From positions 1 to 36,873 of the forward strand of contig WHTU01000031.1 in assembly GCA_009377575.1 (NCBI GenBank): a DNA stretch of 36,873 nt, read 5' to 3'. The DNA is from Nitrososphaeraceae archaeon. GTDB lineage: Archaea > Thermoproteota > Nitrososphaeria > Nitrososphaerales > Nitrososphaeraceae. Positions 7,176 to 15,877 of this stretch are shown here, one piece after another. Below the pieces are notes generated by a model that was not told the origin of the DNA, searched no databases, and was given only the letters and a program-made list of their open reading frames with translations. A program made the translations under genes and the position numbers. Position 1 is the stretch's first letter. Each line of letters begins with the position of its first letter.

Positions 7176-8681
7176 ATGACAACCTACAATGAAGCTTGTG
7201 TGATGAATGAATTATTTACTAAACATGGCAATCATAGAATTCAAAAGATTAATGATTTCGAATTCCGACTCGAAAAGAATGAAAAAAAAGGAATGAATGT
7301 TCCAGTCACTATTTTCTCCGACGATCTTCTAATTTCCAAGATGGTCTCCGATCGAACGATCGATCAAGCTGCTAATGTTGCCACACTTCCCGGCGTAAGA
7401 AAACATGTCGTGGTTCTTCCAGACGGTCACGAGGGATACGGATTTCCTGTCGGAGGGGTTGCTGCAACTGATTTGGTTGAAGGTGTCATCAGTCCAGGAG
7501 GAGTCGGATACGACATTAATTGCGGTGTAAGACTGATCCGTACAAGCCTGACCGAAAAAGATCTGTTGAAGAGAGGAATCAAGGATGTAGTTGATGAACT
7601 CTTTAAAACCATACCTTCCGGCGTAGGAAAAACAGGTTCGATTAGATTAACAAAATCTAGCCTTGATGAATTTCTCGTTGAAGGTGTGAAATGGACTATT
7701 GAAAACGGGTACGGTTGGGAGCAGGACGCCGAGGTTTGTGAGGAAGGAGGTAAGATGGATGGAGCTGATCCTGAAAGTGTTTCCGAGACTGCTAAGAAGA
7801 GAGGCATGAATCAGCTAGGAAGCCTTGGATCGGGAAATCACTTCCTAGAAGTTCAAAAGATAGATAAAATCCTTGATGAGAGGGCAGCGGCTGCTATGGG
7901 TCTGAACGAAATAGGTCAAGTGACCATCCTCATTCATTGCGGATCTAGAGGTTTCGGGCATCAGGTATGCAGCGATTACCTACGCCTCTCTGAAAGTATT
8001 TCGAGAAAGTACGGACTAAAACTAGTAGATAGGGAATTGGCTTGTGTTCCAAACAGCTCTGATGAAGGAATGAGCTACCGAAAAGCAATGTATTCTGCAC
8101 TCAATTTTGCTTGGTGCAATCGGCAATTAATAACCCATTGGACGAGAAAGACATTCGAAAAACTGTTTGGTATGAATGAACAAGACCTAGATATGAAACT
8201 AGTATATGACGTTTCACATAACATTGCGAAGGTAGAGCGGTACGATATCGATGGCGAGGGAACTCGTGATTTAATGATTCATCGTAAAGGCGCAACTAGG
8301 GCATTTCCTGCTGGAATGGCACAAGTATCTGAAAGATATCGAGCCATTGGACAGCCGGTCATTATACCCGGATCTATGGGAACTGCAAGTTGGATTCTAC
8401 TAGGTAATAAGAAATCCCTTGAGTTGAGCTTCGGCTCTACCGCTCATGGTGCTGGAAGAACCATGTCAAGATCGGCCGCAAAGCGAACATATTCTTTGGA
8501 CGAAGTTAGAAAAAATCTTACAGATAAAGGTATTTATCTCAAGGCCCTAACTAAAGAAGGTGTCGTGGAGGAAACACCTCATGCCTACAAAGATGTTGAT
8601 AGGGTCGCTACTATTTCTCATTCCGTTGGTATTGCAACAAAGGTGGTAAGATTAGTCCCGTTAGGTGTAATGAAGGGTTGA
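7176..8681 (+). CDS. rtcB: RtcB, tRNA-splicing ligase (3'-phosphate/5'-OH RNA ligase)
   Basis: RtcB joins tRNA exon halves after intron removal, using GTP and Mn2+. The 501 residues contain the family's hallmarks: LPDGHEGYGFPVGGVAA (82-97), GGVGYDINCGVRL with the metal-binding Asp113 and Cys116, GSGNHF with His222, IHCGSRG with His254, VSHN with His348, and AHGAGR with His424, the residue that becomes guanylylated. The protein is about 20 residues longer than Pyrococcus RtcB; ATG 7203 (residue 10) is an alternative start. The gene is divergent from an intron-containing tRNA-Gly and overlaps the following PDCD5-family gene. Confidence 0.97.
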   Translation: MTTYNEACVMNELFTKHGNHRIQKINDFEFRLEKNEKKGMNVPVTIFSDDLLISKMVSDRTIDQAANVATLPGVRKHVVVLPDGHEGYGFPVGGVAATDLVEGVISPGGVGYDINCGVRLIRTSLTEKDLLKRGIKDVVDELFKTIPSGVGKTGSIRLTKSSLDEFLVEGVKWTIENGYGWEQDAEVCEEGGKMDGADPESVSETAKKRGMNQLGSLGSGNHFLEVQKIDKILDERAAAAMGLNEIGQVTILIHCGSRGFGHQVCSDYLRLSESISRKYGLKLVDRELACVPNSSDEGMSYRKAMYSALNFAWCNRQLITHWTRKTFEKLFGMNEQDLDMKLVYDVSHNIAKVERYDIDGEGTRDLMIHRKGATRAFPAGMAQVSERYRAIGQPVIIPGSMGTASWILLGNKKSLELSFGSTAHGAGRTMSRSAAKRTYSLDEVRKNLTDKGIYLKALTKEGVVEETPHAYKDVDRVATISHSVGIATKVVRLVPLGVMKG

Positions 8682-9100
8682 AGCCGGAAGAGGATCCAGA
8701 TTTAGAAATTATAAAAGCTCGAAAAATGCTAAAGCTTAGGGAGCAGGCTGCTGCTACTGAAAAGCGAAGAAAAATTGAAGATGAATCCAAGCTTGTAGAA
8801 AAGTCAAAGAAGCAGGCTTTTCTCAAATATATTTACGACAGAGGGGATGAGGTATTGTCAGCGGCTGAATCTCAATATCCTTCACAGACCGCGTCGGTAA
8901 TGAATCGCATACTCGATTTGATAGAGAGAGGAGATATTCAGCAAAAGATATCGGGAGGAGAATTGTTGTCACTTTTCCGTATGTTGGGATTGAACATCAG
9001 AATGAACACAACTATAAAAATCGAGGATCATGGTAAGTTAGTTTCATTTTCTGATAAGTTGAAAGCCTACAATGTTAAGAATGAAAATGAGACCGATTAG
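8678..9100 (+). CDS. PDCD5/TFAR19-family DNA-binding protein
   Basis: The 140-residue protein opens with EDPDLEIIKARKMLKLREQ, the acidic then helical start typical of archaeal PDCD5 proteins. It continues with a charged helix and a three-helix bundle core including RGDEVLSAAESQYPSQTASVMNRI-type sequence. Family members bind DNA weakly and may act in chaperone or translation contexts; the role in archaea is unsettled. A TTG start at 8678 overlaps the rtcB stop codon (TTGA), implying translational coupling. The C-terminal about 35 residues extend past the usual core. Confidence 0.85.
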   Translation: MKPEEDPDLEIIKARKMLKLREQAAATEKRRKIEDESKLVEKSKKQAFLKYIYDRGDEVLSAAESQYPSQTASVMNRILDLIERGDIQQKISGGELLSLFRMLGLNIRMNTTIKIEDHGKLVSFSDKLKAYNVKNENETD

Positions 9101-9103
9101 ATC

Positions 9104-9370
9104 TCGCGGGTCTTTGAAATTCAGGTTCTGAACTATTCTAGCATATTCATCCACTAGTGTGGATATTCTTTTTTCAATTTCTTTTGCCTTGCGTGTGGAA
9201 ACAACTGAATCTCTATTACTTCCTTTTCTGCCTTAACATCACGATCATTGTGTATTGGATTAATGCTTGACCTGAGAAGGAGTGAACCTATGACACTTTG
9301 TTCTAATTTTAAGTATCCCATAACATAGTACGGATATTGAACTATTAATGCCTGTCTAAAATATCAGAAT
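9104..9370 (-). pseudogene. Frameshifted remnant of an unrecognised gene
   Basis: On the minus strand one frame reads about 60 residues (ALIVQYPYYVMGYLKLEQ, then SLLLRSSINPIHNDRDVKAE) and stops. Another frame takes over with TRKAKEIEKRISTLVDEYAR and VQNLNFKDPR. The two pieces overlap near 9190-9215, and both have protein-like composition. I infer one former gene broken by a frameshift. No family is recognised. Confidence 0.35.
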
Positions 9371-9493
9371 GGTGTAAATGCTTGTAGTGCATCAGCAATC
9401 ATTTGAAACTCATTCGATTAAATAGAATGCTAAGTACAGATACGTTTTAATTTAATTGACAACTACTATTGGGAGTAACTACTTGTTAAAAAA

Positions 9494-10240
9494 GTGTACC
9501 AAATGGACTACACCGAACTCATAAATATGACAAGAGATTATCAACTTGGAGATATATCCAGTAACGATAAAGCTCTGATCTACAGGATAATGAACTCTGA
9601 AGCATCATCATATAGAGTTGCATCATCAAAATTTAGATTTCGACAGCAAAATTCCCAAGATAGAAATGATTATACGATATTAAAAAGGCTTATTGAGCTT
9701 CGATATATTGAAGAAAATCAAGAACAGAGAAAAATATTCGGTGGGAGTATGATATATAGGTTTACTACTCATGGCCTGCTTTACATTTTCTTAAACAAGC
9801 TAATGTACCCGCCGCAGCTACTCTTGAATTATAATGTAAATAGTGTCCTCAAAACGCTTGTATTTCAGTATTTTGAAACTAAAACGATTAGTCAGGGCAC
9901 TGCTAGATTCTATGATGCAATTACTGAGTATTTGAATGAATGTGCAAGATTGTTAATTGATCAAAATTCTCCTCCAAAATCCGAATTGGAAAGCCACGCT
10001 AGGAGAGAAAACTCCTTGGGATACGAATTAGACGAATTGATCAAGTTCGTCGCAGTGAAGCTAGCATTGATGTATAGTGAGTCAAATCTTCTAACCATTT
10101 CTTCTGCACTTGTAGAAAATGATAGTGCAAGAGTCACGCTATATGAATTGGAAAGTTCAATGAAAAGTCTTATAGCCTCCGACAGGAAATTCATGCATCT
10201 CTTGGAAAAAACCAAAACTGAATTCGATGAAATTCGATAA
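9494..10240 (+). CDS. Unrecognised protein with winged-helix-like N-terminus (248 aa)
   Basis: Residues about 15-105 have the features of a winged helix. A helical SSNDKALIYRIMNSEASSYR region is followed by DYTILKRLIELRYIEENQEQRK and a wing-like SMIYRFTTHGLLYIF, as in DNA-binding domains where a Leu-rich helix precedes a wing. The remaining 140 residues are helical without a recognised motif. A regulator is plausible but unproven. GTG 9494 or ATG 9503 (MDYTELI) could be the start. It stands alone, with long intergenic regions on both sides. Confidence 0.55.
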   Translation: MYQMDYTELINMTRDYQLGDISSNDKALIYRIMNSEASSYRVASSKFRFRQQNSQDRNDYTILKRLIELRYIEENQEQRKIFGGSMIYRFTTHGLLYIFLNKLMYPPQLLLNYNVNSVLKTLVFQYFETKTISQGTARFYDAITEYLNECARLLIDQNSPPKSELESHARRENSLGYELDELIKFVAVKLALMYSESNLLTISSALVENDSARVTLYELESSMKSLIASDRKFMHLLEKTKTEFDEIR

Positions 10241-10682
10241 GTCTCAGATTTATTATTAAATGCCGAACGAAGAGCACTACTTTAAACGTGAGGCCTCTCT
10301 AGTATGCCTAAAAATTTTTAAACTTTACTTCGAGTATCGTATCGATTAGTTGGTACCCGTTCCGACCTTATACAATAACTCAAAGCATTCTATAATAAAG
10401 GGTAGAAGCTCTATTGTGCCATAACATTCTTGAATACTTCTAACACTGGTCAGCGATAGGTCTTTGAATTCCCTAACGTTTCACAGGAATTCGTATTGAA
10501 GGTGCAACGTACGACTTCCAGATTGGAGTTTTTTTCGAAATAGCTAGTGACTAAAATCTTGCAAAAGGCCAGGATCAACAAAACCTGATAATTTGTAGAA
10601 GGGAGAGTTTACATGAAAATTTGTTTGTAATTACTTTCTTGGTTCGGAATTAGAGACTGCTGAATATTAGAAACACAATTCT
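10241..10682. other. Intergenic stretch without a recognisable gene
   Basis: I see no coherent frame, RNA gene or repeat in these 440 bases. The composition is AT-rich with stops in all frames. It may contain control elements for the flanking small genes. Confidence 0.5.
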
Positions 10683-10814
10683 TCATGAAAGATCTACTCC
10701 AGCCGGAACAATCAAATCCAGATCTTTAAAATCAATAAGTAAATTTCGTATTATAGAACTAGACACATATAATAATAAAATGACTAGTGCAACTGTCCTA
10801 TCAGATAAGATCAT
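10683..10814 (-). CDS. Small single-pass membrane protein (43 aa), VPxGxD family
   Basis: An ATG (10814) to TGA frame of 44 codons. Residues about 8-24 form a hydrophobic helix (VALVILLLYVSSSIIRNLL), followed by a Leu/Asp-rich link and the motif VPAGVDLS at the end. The same plan occurs in the 54-residue protein at 1412-1576 (helix, then VVPIGTDYS). I infer a common family of tiny membrane proteins. The function is unknown. Confidence 0.45.
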   Translation of the reverse strand: MILSDRTVALVILLLYVSSSIIRNLLIDFKDLDLIVPAGVDLS

Positions 10815-11084
10815 ATAAGATTACATATTCTTTGAACTCTTGTTGTGACATTTAGTTGAAGCCAATATGCGCTAACTCCTGTTATGAGTTTTGGTTAAAG
10901 ATTCCACGAGCAAATTATTCAAAATTGAGCACTCAAACTAAATAACTACGGCATTTGTCATGACAATATAAGACAAATCGAGTTTGTAGACCTATGGTAA
11001 GCGAGATCCTCGTGCGGACATCAGGGTTGGTCTTTCTAGGATAGTGAACGGATTAGAAATATTAAAGGAAGTATTATTGTCCTC

Positions 11085-11426
11085 TCATTCGGCCCTTTTC
11101 ATCTTTGAACCGCAGATAGAACACGTTATATCTTTATGCTCATTACCACATCCCATGCAAAAGTATCTTATCGAGCTATAATTATAAGACGATGTATCAG
11201 AGGATGAGGAGAGAGAATCAAAAAGGCTTCTTGTACTAGTATCCTTCTTCCTTATCCTTAGACGCGTTATCAAAAAGTTAATTGCAATAAATGCACCCAA
11301 AGCTACAGCCACAGATATAGGAAATGGTAAAAGCAAAGAAGCAATAAGACCTATTCCTGCATATAGGCATATCCATTTGAGAGTATCTAGAATCAAATGT
11401 GTTTTGTTATTGTCGACATGCTTCAT
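11085..11426 (-). CDS. Two-helix membrane protein with C-terminal zinc ribbon (113 aa)
   Basis: Two adjacent hydrophobic helices (about 15-33 and 35-54) with a short turn are followed by a basic stop-transfer stretch (RLRIRKK), a Ser-rich linker (about 68-85), and a four-Cys ribbon: CMGCG (about 89-93) and CSICGS (about 101-106). The ribbon resembles the zinc-ribbon ends of archaeal membrane proteins that dock cytosolic partners. No enzyme motif is visible. ATG at 11426 is the only reasonable start. Confidence 0.6.
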   Translation of the reverse strand: MKHVDNNKTHLILDTLKWICLYAGIGLIASLLLPFPISVAVALGAFIAINFLITRLRIRKKDTSTRSLFDSLSSSSDTSSYNYSSIRYFCMGCGNEHKDITCSICGSKMKRAE

Positions 11427-11725
11427 GTGTAGATGCCATCGTATCCTACTATACTTCTAGCAATAACCTACTCTTAAAGTAACTGTATACTCTGTGGTAG
11501 GAGGATTTCAATCTGAACTAAATGCCTTAGATCTATTCGAATGTGCTGGATGTCTTCAAAGGAACAAGCGCAATAGTCTGAAAAAGTTCAAAATTTTTGT
11601 TTTCCCCTATACCAGAGACCTACTAATTGTTTGCTCTTAATGTGATAAATATCTCATAAACATCACTTAAAAAAATTGGCGAAATAAATCCAATATATAC
11701 ACTATCTTTTGATTAAAAATGTCAT

Positions 11726-13126
11726 TTAATTTGTATAAGCATATTCCCTTAATCCAGCTTTTGCAGTCGATTTACCTCCTATTCTGACTAATACAAATTC
11801 CTTATTGCTATGATTGATAGAATCAAACAAACCCCTTCCTATTCCGCGGTGCAGTCCTTCGTATTCCTCCATCGAGAGTTTCATTCTCGTACCTATCTCT
11901 TCTTCTAGATTCATTGAAGTTACTATTTCCTTATAAGGAGGTTGAATTACCCCGCTGAAAACCATCGCACTGCTACCACTCCCATACGAACCGAAGCCTA
12001 CCCTTTTGCCATCCAAATCCGTTCCTCTCTTGAACTCATATTCTAACGAACTCCTGAAACCCATATACATTGAGGCCGTGTACAGATTGCCTATCAATTC
12101 GGAAGCCTTCAAAGAACTCGCCATCTTCTTTTCATAGGCCCCGTGGTAAAGGGCTGTCTGCATAAAGAGTCTCCGGAACTTCTCATCTGCTTTCATAAAT
12201 TCTGTATCCGCCAGGATAGATTCAATGGTTCCCCTAGGATCTTTTGGATAAGGTTCTTCTACTCCTATCTCGTTAATGACTTCTTTCCATCTGGGAAGGT
12301 TTCTCCACTCGTGTCTTAAGAGATACGCCAACGCCTTCTCGCCCATTCGTCTATATGGTAAATGAACACTGATTAGATCGATATGATCAGTAATTGATTC
12401 TCCATCCTTTAGATCAATTAATCCATACTTCAATGCTTTCTCTTTATAACTGTCAAAGGCCTTCCTGACCTGTATAAGATATAACAGATTTGAATAAGTC
12501 CCATTAACTAAAGGCGTTTCTTTTCCAATTGGTCGGTAAAAATCATACTCATTACTGATGATGGTCGATGTCACTTTTTGATCGAAGGCCAATAACCTAG
12601 GATTATCCTTGATCAGCATTGCCACTGCACCAGCTCCCTGAGTGTATTCAGCTGTCGAACCAAGATCATACTTGGCAATATCGCTCACAATCACAATTGC
12701 TGCTTTATCGTTATTTTCTTCAGCACGTATCCAATTAGCATTATCATATAGAGCGTAAGATCCGCTTACGCACGCAAATTTGCATTCGATCCCTCCTGCG
12801 TGCTCAAAAGAACCTTGACCATAAACTTGCTCCAGCATCCCGATCACAAACGAATTCATTGCTTTTGACTCATCAAGTGCTGATTCAGTTGCTACATACA
12901 TTCTCCCTATATCTTGGGGCCGCAAATCATTCTTCTCCATTAACGTTAAGCAGGCATTGGCCGCCATACAGGCCGGATCTTGATTAACATCAACAATAGC
13001 CATTTTCCTAATCCCTATACCGTATTCTAGCTTCTGTGGGTCTATGCCCCTCGCCTCCGCAAAGTCTTTACAATCTACATAGAGCTTAGGAACGTAGATA
13101 GCCAGATCATCGATTCCTACTGGCAT
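11726..13126 (-). CDS. Hydroxymethylglutaryl-CoA synthase
   Basis: This thiolase-fold enzyme condenses acetyl-CoA with acetoacetyl-CoA to HMG-CoA, the entry to the mevalonate pathway for archaeal lipids and quinone tails. Visible catalytic features are Glu81 (ATESALDESKA), Cys119 in ECKFACVSGSYAL and His255 in SVHLPYRRMG, plus the GSYGSGS loop near residue 385. At 466 residues it is nearer the bacterial/eukaryotic length than the about 350 of most archaeal forms. A TATA-like CAATTTAAAGGT block about 30 bp upstream suggests a leaderless mRNA. It lies downstream of mqnC on the same strand, with a 158-bp gap. Confidence 0.92.
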   Translation of the reverse strand: MPVGIDDLAIYVPKLYVDCKDFAEARGIDPQKLEYGIGIRKMAIVDVNQDPACMAANACLTLMEKNDLRPQDIGRMYVATESALDESKAMNSFVIGMLEQVYGQGSFEHAGGIECKFACVSGSYALYDNANWIRAEENNDKAAIVIVSDIAKYDLGSTAEYTQGAGAVAMLIKDNPRLLAFDQKVTSTIISNEYDFYRPIGKETPLVNGTYSNLLYLIQVRKAFDSYKEKALKYGLIDLKDGESITDHIDLISVHLPYRRMGEKALAYLLRHEWRNLPRWKEVINEIGVEEPYPKDPRGTIESILADTEFMKADEKFRRLFMQTALYHGAYEKKMASSLKASELIGNLYTASMYMGFRSSLEYEFKRGTDLDGKRVGFGSYGSGSSAMVFSGVIQPPYKEIVTSMNLEEEIGTRMKLSMEEYEGLHRGIGRGLFDSINHSNKEFVLVRIGGKSTAKAGLREYAYTN

Positions 13127-13151
13127 GATAACAACAATTGATATTTATAGA

Positions 13152-13163
13152 CAATTTAAAGGT
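13152..13163 (-). promoter_or_regulatory. TATA box of HMG-CoA synthase gene
   Basis: On the minus strand ACCTTTAAATTG is centred about 31 bp upstream of the ATG at 13126. This places transcription start at or very near the start codon (leaderless transcript, common in archaea). Confidence 0.45.
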
Positions 13164-13284
13164 ACTTCTAAGCTTATTTGACTAGTTGTTCTAACTCCAT
13201 TGACTATCGCCTTTGCATGTGTTTTTTTATAGCCTTACAAATGTTATCTTATATTGCCAGGTTCTTGACAAGGGAACGGCCCAT

Positions 13285-14424
13285 TCAAAAGTACCTAATT
13301 ATATTATAGTAGTTGTCTCTTTCACATGGTCTATACCCTATCTGCCTTATGGACTCTATTATCTTGCTTGCTGATAATTCTGTTGACCTTGCCCCTGTAG
13401 CACTAACAACTTCTTCTCCGATCAGAGTCCCTCCGAAATCATCTGCTCCATAATTCAAGGCCAGCTGAGCCATTCCTACACCGTTGGTTAACCATGAAGA
13501 CTGCAAATGATCAATCAAACTGTAGAAGACTATCCTAGAGATCGCGATCATTTTTAGAAGCCCTGATCCTCCTGAAGAATACCTCACAGAACCGTCAGAT
13601 TGCATTTCAGTTTTATTGGGTTCGAAACTCCAGGGTATAAATGACATAAAACCGTGCGTTTTTTCCTGTAATCTCGCGATTAGGAGTAGATGATTCGCCC
13701 TCTGTTCGGTTGTCTCAACTGTGCCGTACATCATTGTAGCGGATGACCTAATGTCCAAGCTATGAGCCTCCTCCATGATTCTCAACCATTCGTGACTCTT
13801 AATTTTCAACGGACTAATTGCTGATTTTACTTCATCGTCAAGTATCTCTGCACCGGCACCGGGAAGTGAATCAAGTCCAGCCAGCTTTAATCTATGAAGG
13901 ATTTCTTTTGTGGTGCTCCTCTCTACTCTCGCTATCATATCTATTTCGGATGCAGAAAGGCCGTGGATACCAATCTTAGGATGCCGCTTTTTTATTTCTC
14001 TGAATACTTCTTCATAGTACTCGATCCTAAGATTTGGATTGTGACCACCTTGAATAAGAATTTGAGTGATGCCATACGCCTCCTTAGCCATGATTACACG
14101 CTCAAGTACCTGCTTTAGAGAGAGAGTGTATGATTCAGAATGACCTGGAGGTCTATAGAAAGCACAGAATTTGCAATACGTTACACATACGTTAGTATAA
14201 TTGAGTATTATATTATTAACAAAGCTGGCATTGTTCCCAAATAATTTATTGCGCAAATGATTGGCCGATATACCAAGAGAATAAATATCGTCAGATTCCA
14301 AAAGTCTAAGGCAATCGCTCAAGTTAAGGCGACTCCCATTTAGAACGTTATATACAATATCTGAAATATCCGACTTGTTGATCAAGTTTAGAGCAAATGC
14401 AGCCAAGCTATTCACTATATACAT
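13285..14424 (-). CDS. mqnC: Cyclic dehypoxanthinyl futalosine synthase (MqnC), radical SAM
   Basis: MqnC cyclises dehypoxanthinyl futalosine in the futalosine route to menaquinone. The radical-SAM cluster motif is Cys80-x3-Cys84-x2-Cys87 in YTNVCVTYCKFCAFYRPPGH, which is the MqnC version (Phe-Tyr-Arg-Pro). QGGHNP (about 125), GLSASEI (about 158), SLPGAGAEI (about 190) and the C-terminal YRPCERDNYY match the MqnC/MqnE/CofH superfamily, and RDxxYN is typical of MqnC. At 379 residues the length is normal. It is divergent from mqnE across about 250 bp, so the two genes share an upstream region. Confidence 0.9.
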   Translation of the reverse strand: MYIVNSLAAFALNLINKSDISDIVYNVLNGSRLNLSDCLRLLESDDIYSLGISANHLRNKLFGNNASFVNNIILNYTNVCVTYCKFCAFYRPPGHSESYTLSLKQVLERVIMAKEAYGITQILIQGGHNPNLRIEYYEEVFREIKKRHPKIGIHGLSASEIDMIARVERSTTKEILHRLKLAGLDSLPGAGAEILDDEVKSAISPLKIKSHEWLRIMEEAHSLDIRSSATMMYGTVETTEQRANHLLLIARLQEKTHGFMSFIPWSFEPNKTEMQSDGSVRYSSGGSGLLKMIAISRIVFYSLIDHLQSSWLTNGVGMAQLALNYGADDFGGTLIGEEVVSATGARSTELSASKIIESIRQIGYRPCERDNYYNIIRYF

Positions 14425-14673
14425 GATATGTGGATAAATAATGCTATTTATTCGTTACAAGCCTCGATTTGACGATTCACGAAACGAAATACCTTTGTCT
14501 CAATTATCTTTTTCTGCTGTCAGCCTAATTCGGGGTATAACTAAGAATCACTTTAGAATTCAACCAATGCATCCACACTTTAAATCTACCTTTTTAGATC
14601 AATTTTGAAAAATGCAAAAGAAAGAAATGAGAATTGTCTGAACAATCTTTTGTCCCCATTTGAAAGCTGATCA

Positions 14674-15819
14674 TTGCATAGGTTTTATATTGATATTCGC
14701 AGAGATAAGTCAGATAGATTGCTACAAGGTATTGAAAGAGTAACCCCTGCACTCGAGAAGGCGATGGCAGGCGAAGAATTGTCATATGATGATGGAATCC
14801 AACTCATGAGAGAAGAGAACCTATTCTTACTGGGAGCAGCGGCAGATAGTTTACGCAAGAAAAACAGCGGAAATACGGTAACATTCGTTTGTTCGTACTA
14901 TCTCAATTATACGAATATCTGTGCCGCAAGTTGTCCATTATGTGCTTTCTATAGAAAGGGTCAAGAGGCAGACGCTTACACGCTTACCATCGAGCAACTC
15001 CTCGCAAGGGCCAGGATAGCAGTGAATGATTTGGGAGCCACAGAATTGCACATAGTTGGAGGGTTTCATCCGAAATTGGGGCTTGATTACTATGAACGTA
15101 TGATCATCTCCATTAAGAAGGAATTCCCTCATGTATGTATAAAAGCACTCACGCCAGCTGAAATCTTTTTCATATCCAAGCTAACCAGGAATTCCGTAAA
15201 GGAGGTATTAAGTAGATTGAAAGATTCCGGACTAGATGCATTACCAGGGGGAGGTGCAGAAATTTTCCACGAGCAATCAAGGAATTTGATTGTAAGAGGT
15301 AAATGTTCCGGAGAGGAATGGCTTGACACCGCTCGTCAAGCTCACGAAATAGGGCTAAGGAGCAATTGTACGATGCTCTTTGGCCATATAGAGAAACCTG
15401 AACACATTGTAGATCACATTATTAGGATCCGAGAGTTAAACAAGGATACTAACGGCTTCACTACATTCATCCCACTAAAATTTAGCCTAGAAAATACCGA
15501 ATTGGAGCAGAAGCATATGATTCAAAGAGAAAGTCCCTCGACATATGACCTGAGAGTTATTGCGGTCTCAAGGATCCTATTATCTGACGTACTAAACAAT
15601 ATCTCTGTATATTGGATAGCACTTGGAAAGAAGCTAGCTCAAGTCGCTCTTCATTACGGTGGCAACGACTTAGTCGGGACAGCGTTTTCAGAGGAGATAT
15701 TCAAAGCAACAGGAAAGCATAATGTAACTTCAACTGAGGAGCTGATTAATCTAATTAATGAGATTAACAGACAACCTGCTCAACGAGATACATTTTTCAA
15801 CGTTCTCAGACGTTTTTAA
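14674..15819 (+). CDS. mqnE: Aminofutalosine synthase (MqnE), radical SAM
   Basis: MqnE joins the MqnA product to S-adenosylmethionine in menaquinone synthesis. The cluster motif is Cys83-x3-Cys87-x2-Cys90 in YTNICAASCPLCAFYRK. IVGGFHPKL, ALTPAEI and ALPGGGAEIF follow, the Ala-Leu-Thr-Pro and His-Pro forms being characteristic of MqnE. FIPLKF and the C-terminal QPAQRDTFF complete the family pattern. It uses a TTG start at 14674. A TTTAAAT element near 14578-14584 is a likely TATA box. It is divergent from mqnC and convergent with the mqnA/mqnD-family gene. Confidence 0.9.
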   Translation: MHRFYIDIRRDKSDRLLQGIERVTPALEKAMAGEELSYDDGIQLMREENLFLLGAAADSLRKKNSGNTVTFVCSYYLNYTNICAASCPLCAFYRKGQEADAYTLTIEQLLARARIAVNDLGATELHIVGGFHPKLGLDYYERMIISIKKEFPHVCIKALTPAEIFFISKLTRNSVKEVLSRLKDSGLDALPGGGAEIFHEQSRNLIVRGKCSGEEWLDTARQAHEIGLRSNCTMLFGHIEKPEHIVDHIIRIRELNKDTNGFTTFIPLKFSLENTELEQKHMIQRESPSTYDLRVIAVSRILLSDVLNNISVYWIALGKKLAQVALHYGGNDLVGTAFSEEIFKATGKHNVTSTEELINLINEINRQPAQRDTFFNVLRRF

Positions 15820-15877
15820 TTAGTTTTTGATAACTTTTTACTACAATTATGAGATCTTGAAATAGTAAACATGTACT

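Noticed and set aside
7427-7807. 126-aa minus-strand frame opposite rtcB
   Set aside because: Antisense to highly conserved rtcB sequence; Ser/Pro-rich shadow of its codon use.
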